DNA of 64,000 nt from Diadema setosum. Taxonomy: Eukaryota > Echinodermata > Echinoidea > Diadematoida > Diadematidae. The translations under genes and the position numbers were made by a program. Position 1 is the stretch's first letter. Each line of letters begins with the position of its first letter. Location of the stretch: the NCBI GenBank assembly GCA_033980235.1, contig CM067070.1, positions 6,105,544-6,169,543 on the forward strand, given 5' to 3'. A model generated the notes under the pieces. The model was not told where the DNA came from, ran no database searches, and saw only the letters and a program-made list of their open reading frames with translations. Below, in pieces: positions 14,117 to 25,900 of this stretch.

Positions 14117-14515
14117 TTAAGGGATGGTACAGTATTGGTGGAGATGAGATTTGGGCTTTTAAACTTTTTGCGAGATATCAAGAAAACACTTACAAAATAG
14201 TACAGAGCAAACCATTTTATGAGGAATTCAAAGTTTATTCGATGAAAATCAGGTTTGGAATGACTGAAACATCCAAAAACAAAGTAAAACAAAGCGATCG
14301 TAATAAAGTGTGGGTCCCACACTATGGGTCTTTACTAGAATTGCTCTGTTTTGGCTATCTCAGCCATTTCAAAACCAATTTTCATCAAATAAACGTTGAA
14401 TTCCTCGTGGAATTACATGCTCTTTCATATTTCATAAGAGGTTTCTCATTATCTCACAAAAAAAATGTTAGAAACCTGAAATTAGGTCTCAACTAAAACT
14501 ATACGATCCCTTTAA
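14117..14515. mobile_element. Family A foldback MITE, copy A6 (second subfamily)
   Basis: Matches the copy at 11284 through most of its length, including the central GTGTGGGTCCCACAC. TTAA at both ends, with one terminal A lost on the left. Confidence 0.8.
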
Positions 14516-17500
14516 GCACATACACACTTACAGAAACAGAAAATGAGCACTGGAAATGCAAAGCAAGCACAAAACAGAAAGTGAAACCAACAGCTCAATT
14601 CCTTACGAAGTATCAATTACCATCATTGTGGTTTTCACTGATATATCAGGGTTGCAGAATACAATACAAAACACACAAACACAAGAATATTGTATGTAAT
14701 GAGTGTAAAAACTTGAAATCCGAAATTCCAATCAAACGTGGCATTGTAACCAGCGTCTGCCTTTTAAATCTCTATTTCATTTGAATTCAAAGTTGTGTCC
14801 TTCATCAATTAAAAAAAAAAAAAAGGAAAAAGGGGGGAAATAAAATTGCTTATTCTCATTAGGTGAAGGAGTTGCAACTGTGTCAAAACAAAATGGAATG
14901 TCTTTTTCTTTCTTGTTGATTCCAAATCAAATACAAATCATCCGTTGAAAGTACATTAGGATTTACAGAGAGAGAAATAAACTGGTATCCTTATTCTGAA
15001 AGCAGCCTGGTTAATACCTCTGTGGTCATCTGAAAGTACTCTGTTGCATGGAGCTCGTATCTCAGATTGATGTGTATTAACACATGCATATACAATGATA
15101 GATTAAACAGATGAATTGGCTGTTATGTATTCAATCTGAGGAAGTGTGTATAAGATCATTAAATCATACAGGGCATGATACGCAGACAGTGACAGGTTTA
15201 TATACTATTACGAAGAGTCACTTTAAGTATTGTGAATGAAGATGAATGGAATATGAAACGCACTCCAGCAGTTCTGGAGGTATCCATTGACATGGTCTAC
15301 TACAGCTCTTTCTTTTTTTAATATCAGTAAAGTTTGACACTATGTATTACATAATCAAATCTCATTATGTCCTCCCCCCCCCCCAAAAAAAAAAAGACCA
15401 ACCAACCAAGCAACAAGAACAAATGAATAAATACACTAATAAAGAGAGAGAGATTAGGTCAGAAAACTTTGGTTTGAAGATTATTCCAAATTTGCACATT
15501 TTTTTTTTTTCTGCTATGAAAGACTGAGTGAAGACAGATATTAGGGAAAAAGGAATGAGGAGTTGTAATATCATACTTGGCAGAAAGCAATTAAGTGAAA
15601 GAATCCTAGCATAAATTTGTGATAAAAATCATATCACAACTACAACAAAACAGAGTAAACACAGAGCAACCTAAAGTAAATGAAAGGAGAGATGAATTCA
15701 CATCATCTCCATATTTGGTAAACGAAAGAAGATTGCACAACTGCGTGAACAAAGCAACGCCAAGTTTGGCACACGCAGGTCAAAACAACGATTTCACTTG
15801 TTTTCTGATGTCGTCATAATATCACAGTTAAAACAGTACAGGAGGAGGCTACAGGACTGGGCTGAAACAGTCCTGTCAACAAATTTGAAAAAGTAGAAAA
15901 AAAGGGAAATGAATTCCGATTACTGAAAGATTCCTATTTTGCACAAACGACCCACATTGTTAAGATTCAAATTATTAACAATTCCTTTTGTACAATGAAT
16001 CTGCCTTTCTCCCCATTGCATAAAATGCATAAAAAACATGCAGAAGTTCCTGGAAATACATCGGAGTTGTATTAGTCAGAGATTAAAAAAAGAGCTGGTC
16101 AAAACACTACAGCATGTTGGTATTTCAGAGGAAAGAGGAAATCCTTTCCACAGTATATAGACTCTAAAATCGTATCTACAAATGGTTTAATACTGACAAT
16201 GATAGTTTTGTTTTCTCTGTTATGTACCGCATATTATGATATATGGTTTGCTTCTGTTTATACTTATTTTCTTTCTGTGTTTGTTCGTTTCTTAGGTTTT
16301 GTCTTTTTTTTTTTCTTGAGGTGGTTTCATCTTATTTCAGTGTGTTTTGAAGCAGAAAAAGTTTCAACAGTTGCTCCACAATTTGACTTAAAATTCACTT
16401 CCACAGACCAGTTTACAGTTGAATCAAAAAGCTTGACAAACGGTCCTAAATTTGAATACATTGGCAATTTTTGCCTATCACAATATCGTTGCTGTTAAAG
16501 CCCAGCATTATTCATCTGAGTTTGCTCACACTGACAGGTAAAACACATTCCTTATAAAAAGAGTCCTACACACTATCACCTCCACCATGGCCTATGGTGC
16601 GATTCCATTTTGAAAGTTACTTTTAAAATGTATGAGTTGAAAGAGAAAGAAATTGACTGAACATAACTCCATTCATTGCCAGTAATTCCATTTGGTTATG
16701 ATGGTGGATGCCTACTGGCCTATTAATATATAAAAAATATGAACACTTTGTACATCAAATAGAGCACATTTCCTACAGGCTTTGGATAAACTAAACACTT
16801 GAGAGTTGGCTAGTGAAAATTTAAATAATTCAAAAGGGAAACTGCATATGAGTAGATGAACAAAATACATTCTAACAAAATAAATTCATTTGCTTCTTTC
16901 TACATAAAGGAAGGTATGGTTTTGTGGGGGTTTTTTTTCCTTCCTGTTTCCTTTCCTGACACTCAGTATACTGGATAAACAAAGCAATCTGGGGTACTGC
17001 CAATACACAAGGCTTCATGGCCAGCTAAGTTTCAGATGCACTGTGGGATAGCTCAACAGCGAACTTGGATCAGGTTTGGGCTGCCATCTTGCTCAACAGA
17101 CCAGCGCGCGCGAACAACACTGATGAGTCGGGGAAGAAGCACTGCATGTGCGGTAGAGCTTACCAACCATCCAACCCAGGTCACATGGTAATTCATCTAG
17201 GGGTATTTTTGAAGATTTCTTTGCTTTTATCACGAGGTAACCCGCACATTGCAACATTGCAGTGATGACCCATGACTTCAGTGGCTGCGAATCTGTCAAA
17301 TTGAAAACCTGTACACTCTTTTTCATGCCAAATTCAAACTGAGAAATAATAGACAAAATGCATGCAATGATTGCATTGCATCTTATGTGAATGAAGACAC
17401 CAGCTAGACAACTGGAAGAAATATACCAAACAGGGCTCTACAACAGCACTTTGCATATTTGCGGCACCCCAAATTGCTTGTACGTCTGCAACGTTTGCAA

Positions 17501-19026
17501 TGAATATGAAACACAAGAATCAAATATGACTGAAAATGCATATGTTTCTACACAGATCACCTGCATATACACATTTGCATTGTTCATACTGATGGTAATA
17601 AACAGGAAAACCTTTTGGTCTACCATTAGTGTGAAGAAAGGCTCTGAAATAGATCAAGTTTTACTCTGCACACCATTAAAGGGCCATCATTTACTTGACT
17701 TGCTTTACCTGCATTCCACATTTCAGTCTTCAGGGAGTGTATAATTACTCATATTTAGACATCCCAGTGTGAACACACCCAGATTTTAAGAAGGAAATGC
17801 TCACTGCCACAATATGAAAATGAACCCTGAAGTCCCTGTGAGTTGTGTTCTTTGGTTAGATTTTTTTAGGCCTTTCTTGGAATTGAATAACATAACACTT
17901 TATGAGGAAATGATATAGTCAGTCTGGAAATGAATGCATATCTTTCTCTTCCGCAATATGATCAGACTCAATGGCACTCTGTTTTAAAGGGTCTGACTTG
18001 AACCAGTCTTAGTCTTCCCAGGGTAAGGGATACTTCAATTTGATGGCACTTTTGAATAGCTGATTGGTTACTGAAAGCTCAAGCAACTGTCGGCAATATG
18101 CCTGCACAAAATGTCAATGATGTTTTTTGATACATCAGCGTAGAAAGTTTTAAACCAAAAGTTAGCACCATGTCACTGAACTCTTCTTATATGCATCATA
18201 GCACTGGAAATTTTGGGTAATGCTTTGTTGGTGTGTCCCAACAAAGCCAAACTTCGTTGGCGTATCCCCAAAACAAGAAGCACCAAAATAAGTTCTTCAA
18301 ATCAAGAAAATGATACTCAGAAAACGAACTTTGATTAGATAAGAAATGTGGCAAGTTACCATCATTTCTTCCATTTTCAATTCATGTCTTCATTTCTCAT
18401 TCTTTTTTCCTCAGATTTTGTTACTATTGCAAAGGGAATTTAGATTCACACAAATCAAGGGGGGGGGGGGACATTGTCGACTTTAAGTTGACATCTGGCA
18501 CACCTCAGAAAATCATTTCACAAGGAAAGTTTAAATAGATTATACTTAGACTTATTCCCTCACATAACAATTAAAAAAATAAAAATAAAACAACATTTAA
18601 AACAGAACTGCACAGGAACAGGGTGGTTTTGTATGGCACTAAAGATTACCTTCTGTTCTTCCAGACACTGTATTTATGTGAAAGAGGATGTAATGCAAAA
18701 GAGGAAATCATAAAATCTCGGAAATGTTCAAGTTATCTTCTGGAGCCAAAGTAAAGAGTGGGTTGTAATTTACCATATCAGAGACTTTTACACCAAATTT
18801 GCATTGTACATGTGAACAAAACTCGGAATGCATTGTTATATCACATGTTTTAGTTTAACATAGCACAGAACTCTCTGAGTAAATATTTTATAGAGATACA
18901 GGTATCCCTCTGAGCATCCAAATACATCTATTGCTGCTGGCGATGGCACTAATTTTCTCTCATCGGGTTTGCAGCATACTGTCTAGAACTGCTTTTCCTT
19001 GCTTCTGATTCACTCCGTCCCTCCCC

Positions 19027-19949
19027 TCAAATCCGCGTCTCTTTCACTGGAAGCGACTCAATCATGTGGTTGTTGTTGGTGTTCTTTGCACTCAGGATGA
19101 CCGGGAGGGACGACCCGGTGGCACTCTCCTCTTTGGAGGGCGTCCTACCCGGAAGGTCTGGCCTGGCCTGCCTGGTGGAGCCATCGCTCTTGCTGGCCTC
19201 CAGAGGTTTGACGGTTTCGTAGCTGTGCTGCACGATGGCTCTCCGCTCCCCGTGCTCTGACTTGCTTTTCTTGTCGTGCTTCGACTTTTTCCGCGACTCG
19301 TTCTCCTCGACTGCCTGGTACGTGTGTTCCCGCCTCACCCAGAGGTCGGCGCTTGGCTTGTGCTCCGTGATGTGGACCATTCTCTCCTCCATGGGTGAGC
19401 GGGGAGGGAGATCTTCGTCAATGGACTGGTAGTTGTTCTCCACCAGGAGGGAATCGTTGCCGTGGTTTCTGGCCCCACCTGGCGCACTGGGCGGCATCTC
19501 ATCAACATCCGCATAAATGTCCGAGTAACTGTTCATGGCAGAGGCCTGCGTCCAACCACTACCAGGGTAAAAAGGCGTCCCAGAGGCGGGCGGGCCAACA
19601 CCACCACCACCTTCCCTGGAGCCCCGCGTCTCCATCACTGCCACAGTCTTGCGGTTTTTGTTCACTCTGGCGTACAATTCGCCAAAGTCTACTTCTTCGT
19701 CAGCTGTCGCCGTATCGACGCCTTCGCCACTTTGCCGCTTGTGATTGTTGTTATTTGTCTGGTGATGCGGACTGGTTTGCTGCTTGCTTCCTGACTTGTC
19801 CACTTTGGCGTAGAGCTGATCGAAGTCATCCTCCTCGTTCATCTTCTCCTGGTGGTTCCCGTTGCTATTGGAGACCGCCTCCCTGTTCCTCCTTTCGGTG
19901 TGTGTCTTGTCGACCACAGCATATGGCTCAGGATCTTCACTGTACTCTC
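19027..19949 (-). CDS. Last coding exon: eight tyrosine motifs and a PDZ-binding C-terminus
   Basis: A 923-nt exon entered at AAAACTGTAG|GA and open to TGA: 306 codons after a split glycine. In order: EYSEDPEPYAVVDK, DDFDQLYAKVDK, VDFGELYARVNK, NSYSDIYADVDE, NNYQSIDE, HTYQAVEE, HSYETVKP. Between them lie polar linkers and a basic patch (RKKSKHDKKSKSEHGERR). It ends SLPVKETRI; ETRI fits the class I PDZ consensus (Thr at -2, Ile at 0). YAKV and YARV match the Csk SH2 preference. The same open frame continues past the acceptor into the intron, but phase and splice signal place the border at 19949. The 3'UTR must lie below 19027; I could not fix a polyadenylation signal. Confidence 0.9.
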
Positions 19950-22900
19950 CTACAGTTTTGATGGACATCAAGAAAGGTTTCATCAGGAAAAAAATCACAA
20001 ACTAATGAATTGGAGATTGATTTCAGCTGCTTACAGTATTTTCCCCTATAACTATTGCTCCACAAATTCAACATTTTTCAGTAATCAACAAAAAAACTGA
20101 AAAACACTCCCTCTCACTAATGAAAAGCATGCATGATAAAGCCATTGTGCTTCTAAAAACTCATTACCAGAAAAAAAAATAAATAAAATAAAATAAAAGG
20201 AGAAAGAAACAGTTTGTATATATACAGACAAGCACATACTACAGATATCTCAAATCCGATATCATTATGCTCATGCCTAAAATGCTCACTCACCTGCTGG
20301 CGGGCGTGGCCGGTTGTCCTCGGTGATTTCTTCATACACACGCCCCTTCCCCATGCCATGGAAGGTCTGTCAAAGTTTGCAAAGAAGCCAAAGGGGGAAA
20401 AAGTAGGAAAAAAGAGACAGAGAAAAAAAGGAGAGATGGTAACATTATGATGACTTAAACCTTTGTGTGCTTTGACAACCAATTGACCCAGAAAACCCCA
20501 TCTTTTTACACTGTCCAAAGTCCTTGTCACATGAAAGGGTTACGACACAGCTTCCAAGACACAAATATTGTGGTTAATGATAAGATCAATAATGTTGTTC
20601 TCATGACACCATGTCATAGCAATTTAATTATCACCCTTACTGTGCTAAATTGGCCAATTAGCACAATCACTGTCTTGCTTTCTTCTCCAAGTGGAACAGA
20701 TTTGTGGGGAGCTTGCTTTCAGTGAAAAAGACTTTGACAATCCTTTTTTTTTAATCTCAACTGTATTTCCTTGACATCTCTGCAGGACAGAGACACTGGA
20801 CTGTCTTGTCATTTGTTTTATTTTGTTTTCTTTCATTTTGTTTTGTTTTGTGTTTTTGACTGGTATGTATGTGTATCATGTAGCTTTGAAATTGGATCCT
20901 CATATGTGACTGGACAGCTCAAAACCCACATAAAGTCACAGGTTACGATTTCCTGCAATGGACTGAAATATGTCACCTAGGTCAATCAACTCAAATTTTC
21001 AAAATTGGTCTTATCTTCTACAGTAATCTTTTCTCTACCTATGGTAAAGGTTTGGTGGCAAAAATCAAACTGATACTGGGATATTAGCAGTTTTTTGCTG
21101 GACCATATTTTTGGGGACAGATTATACCTTCACTGTGAAATAGGGCACTGCCAGGTTTTCATTGCTCACCCTGCACAGCATACCCGAGTGACTCTAATCT
21201 TTAAATCCTCTTTTCTCCCTTTTCTATGAAACTGTACCTGATAACCCTCTCTTCTTTCAAACACTTCTTGAATGGGTTAGGATGGTAAAATTTCAACAAA
21301 TTCTATATCATTTTAAATCTTAGAGCTCAGTCTTTTAAAATCTGTAGAAAAGCAGGAATTGATTTTCTAAGAAATTCAAGTTCCAAGAACATTTGTTTGT
21401 TTGTTGGTTTTTTCCAAGAAAGAAAAAGAAACCCATATCAGAAACCCTAAAAACAAAAAAGCTGACAATTTGTCATCTGCTAACGACCCCTGAAATCTGA
21501 CCCACCTGTCTCCCTCTTGGTAGGGGAGGGGGCGACGTGTTGTTCTGCCCCCTCACGCTGTTGTCGTCCACCTGCTCGTAGATGCCGTCGAAATCCTGCT
21601 CGGTGCCACCACCGCCGCTGGTGGCTCCGGCTGCACCGGCCCCGGGAGCGCTCCCGTTGACTCCTCCCTGGCCCCTGAGGGCGTCCTCCGTCACCTGGTT
21701 GTGCTGCAGCTGCTGCCGCGCCCTAATACTCTCCAGGCTTTCCCTAGCACTGACCTGTCGGGTGCAGAGGACACAGTAACAAAAAAACAACAAAAAAACA
21801 CATGGTCGTGATTAAAGGTAAATTAAAGTTCCACGAGAGCAGCATGGCTCTAAGCAACCCCCCCCCCCAAGAAAAACGAACAAACTTTTACTAAACCTAT
21901 AGTTTCCAACATCAAAACTTCAAATCATTTCCAAACTATCTTAAAATCAAATTCCTTAGTAATTGAATGATTTTACTCAAAACATCTTTGCTTCAGAGGA
22001 AAGCATCCTATGGCACTATATTTGTATTCTTGAGTAAAGAGGAGTGTTGCCAATATCAAAGTGTCAAAAACTAGTTTCATATAGCACAAACTGAACACAA
22101 AACCTTTTATCAACAGTTCAACGAACGATTCACTCCATGACTATGATACTAAAGCATGATACTGTCCCATCTTCAACATCATAACTCATCACAAGATTTC
22201 ACCATCCACATTGATTTGGCTGCATTCTTTCCCCGTTTGCTTCCGTCTTTCTTCCAAGTAAGTCTAACCTGTGTGTAAGGTGGCTCCCTCCTTCCAGTTC
22301 CTGGAACCCCTGGGTCTGGGCCTGGACCTGGCATCCATCCTGGTCCATCTCCTCCCGTTCCACCTCCTCCTTGTCCTCCTGGTCCTCCTGGTCCCCCTCC
22401 TCCTCCTCCTCCTCCTCCAGGATTGGGACTGGCCCCACCCCGTCCTGGATCTGGGCTCCCAGGAGAAGACACAGATCCAGCCCTTCAAGGAGATAGAGGA
22501 AAATTTTCCAACCAAACTGGTCAGCATTCTTGTATGTTTGCTTCTTTCTTTCTCTCTTTGAAACTTTTTTTTTCCACTTTCTTCATCAACTTCCCTTTTT
22601 TTTTTTTCTTTTTCATCATTGCTAGGGTGGCAAATGTTTGTATCTTACTTTTTTGGGGGAAGTGGCCAAATTACTAATGTGAAGGTGAAATAGATACAAT
22701 CTTCTCGATACAGCTATTACATTTTTTATGTAACATCCCAATGTATATCTCAGAAGTATAAAACCTACATGTAGGCTTAATCTCGTGTTAGCTCTGCATA
22801 ACTCACAGAACTTGTAGATGAAATATGGGGGGAAAATTATAATTTTGCTACATTCAAGGTCAAAATCCAGAAAGGATAGTCAAGATAATATATCTCTAGG

Positions 22901-25900
22901 ATAGCATGTTTAAACAACATCAAGATATGATTTATGGTGTGTAATTATTCAAATTACATGTGTTACCTTCAATCACTGAGTAGTAGTGTTAACAATTTCA
23001 ATTCATTTCCATATCTATTTCATTTAACAACAGAGCACAGTTTCTTTGAACAGCTTAATATTCTCATGATGGTATCAGAATATGTCCCAATGGTACATGA
23101 CACAGCTGGTGTCAACTAGAAACACAGGTATCAACTAGAAACACAGGAATAGAAGCCTAGTTATACCATATCAATGTGAAATTCATGCATTTACAAAAAA
23201 CAAATACATAGAAGATCTCACTGACATAAAGTGTGTGTTCCTTCTTGAAAGTGAATGCATGGGAAATGAATAGACTGGAACCATGCTGTTTGTAGACTAA
23301 CTTTCTGGTATGACCAAATCATACTTGTAATGATCGGTGATCTATTCTAAGGAAATGATTCAGCAGACCAGGTCCCTTGGATTTCTTTAGAATATGAGCT
23401 GCACTATATGCTTAAAAAAAAAAAGAAAAAAAAAAAAAATCTTCCTTTAATAGATAAAGCACAATGGGAAATTAGTATTTTGTTTATACAATGCCAAAAA
23501 TAAACTTGAATACTGAGAAACATGTTGATAAATGAGACCCTTTCTCTGAAACCATACAGGGAACTGTAAATTTTTACAGTATAGTGATTAAATGTGGCTG
23601 TGATGGTACAATGTACATGTAGGTACGTGGCTACGATGTTACCTACACAGGGTAGGTACAATGTGGCTACAATGGCAGCTTCTTTGTTGAAGCCAAAATC
23701 AATCTTCATGACATTGTGGCATACCACATAGAGCTTTAAATACAAGTCAAGCATTTCATATTCATTACCTCTGCCAAGGGAGGAGGATATCTATGTATGT
23801 TTTCATCAGCATTTGTTTGTTTGTTAGTGTGCAAAATAACTCAAAAAGTTGTGAATGGATTTGGATGAAACTTACAGGAAAGGTTGAGAATGACACAAGG
23901 AACAGATGATTAAATTTTGGTAGTGATTCGGGAATTTGTATGGATTTTGTGACAGATTTTTTATATTTTGGCAGGTAGGGTCAATGAACTTGGGAGTTCA
24001 AGCTGCGCATTTTTGTGGTTTTCATACGCGCACTTAAGTGCATGCTCTAGTTTCTGCTATGGCGAGGCACTCTGTGCAGCTGAGGGTTTATGACATAACA
24101 AAGACTTCTATATAGGGAAATCGGCCGATTTTCAGCATGCATACAACGTACAGGGACTGTATGTATGGGTGGAAATCACTAGTCTCTATGGAAGAACAAG
24201 AAAAAATGTGACATCCAAACCAAGCAAAGCACTGATCCTTTTGAGGTTTTATAGCCTGAGGGTAGACAAAGCTAAAACATGTATGAAATTACATATACAT
24301 ACAATGTAGTTTCATAGTCTATCTGGTTCTAAGTGACTGTAAAATGGAAGTTCTAAGAATACTGTATACGCCATATGGAATAGCGAGTCTAAATTTTCGC
24401 GAATCGGGACTTCCTGACGATTTCGCGAGTGGTTAAATTTACGATGGTGGAGTGCTGTACTGAACGGAGAAATGTATATGTGTGCATCACATTCATATCG
24501 GGATCAGAGTCATCATTTTCGTGTGTCTTTAATTTCACTAATAGCACCTGACTCGCGAAATTTGCGAAAATAAAAACCTCGCGAAATATTCGGCATAGTA
24601 TCCCAGTGTTTTCACTGATTTATGATACACTGAATCATATTTGTTTGTTTGTTTGATTTATATTTCTTCTAACACAATTTTATACATAAATCAAGATTCT
24701 TTTGAGTAATATCACATGAAATATCAGTATACAGATTACAATGTACATGATTCAAAGAAGGAAAATAAACGTGTAAATTAATTCCATTAACAAAATTTAT
24801 ATCGTATTTACCTGAGAAATTATGCGGAAGAAGGACTGCCACTATAAGCAAAAGCTTGAACACGTGGCAGCCCAGGGACCTATCTACATAATACACATAT
24901 TTAGTGGAATCGGGAAATACTGAATATAATATATCACAGTCTACTTCAGAATTTTAACCCTATTCTAACTGGGGGGGGTCAAATTGACCCCCCCCCCACT
25001 CGACGTTTCGCGCCACGATTCCGCAATGCGCAAAGATTTTGCCGCGTCGTTTCAAGACTTTTTTCATAGAAGTCTCCCGCATATTTTGAGACCAAATTTG
25101 CGACATCCAGGTACATCGTTCTGAAGTTATGCAATGTTTTGCATAAGCATGTCAATCCCAAAACCGCTCGAATTCATGATTTCGTGAGCAAATCCAATGC
25201 AAACTGTGTTTTTTGTTTAATTGATATAAATTAGATTATTTCAACTTTTAACCATTGAAATAAATCAATTCTAATGTAGATAAGCTTGAAAAAGTGCCTC
25301 CAACAAATTTTGGCAAAAAAACAATAGAAAACAAAAGATCGAAAAAACATTAAAATACATAAGAAATTAACAAAACAATAAAAAACAAAAGAAAATGATT
25401 TTGATTGTGCTATTTTTTTACAAGAAAATTGTTTCATGTGTCTTGAGGAACTCTGACATGCGTTAATTTGCATAATTAATTTATCAAAAAATATGAAATC
25501 AACATTTTTCTATTGTATGACCATGTAATCTTGTAGTTGACATCCGGCTCTATGTTCAGGCAAAATTTTGCGGCGATTGTGCGATCAGCGGCCGAGATCT
25601 GAAGGGGGTTCAAATTGACCCCCCCCCGGTAAAAACTTGGTCTCAAATAGCCCAGTTAGAATAGGGTTAACAGACAAGAGAAATAAGGAAAAGGAAATGG
25701 AGCTAGTGGCACGATGTGGTTTTCAAATCAGATCACTTCTAAAATAGTCTAGAATGCAAGCAGGAAGTGAAAAAGTGTTGACCTCCGAAGGCAGAAAAAT
25801 CATAAGGTACTATATATCCTCAAAGGAAGGGAACGTGCTCCTCCCCCCCCCCCCCCGAAAAAAGGGTAAATATTAGTTAAATGTATAGGTTTAGCATTAT

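Larger units (their letters stand above)
1..19026. other. 3' flank / intergenic repeat mosaic, includes unresolved 3'UTR
   Basis: I found no supportable coding exon here on either strand. Open frames are short, lack codon bias and mostly sit in simple repeats or in foldback elements. The part next to 19026 must contain the 3'UTR of the adaptor gene. On the minus strand no clear AATAAA was found close to the stop, so its end is left open. Identified contents are the separate entries for families A, B, F, J, T and the microsatellites. The rest of the AT-rich sequence shows nothing I can name. Confidence 0.6.

Noticed and set aside
19066..19961. Plus-strand frames of 64 to 188 residues opposite the last exon
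   Set aside because: Antisense shadows of the GC-rich minus-strand exon, which has the coherent tyrosine motifs and correct splice phase.
22199..22561. Three alternative frames over the Gly/Pro exon, including an Arg-rich and a Leu-rich one
   Set aside because: GGA/CCT repeats keep every frame open; only the Gly/Pro frame matches phases on both sides and continues the YTQ|V motif.
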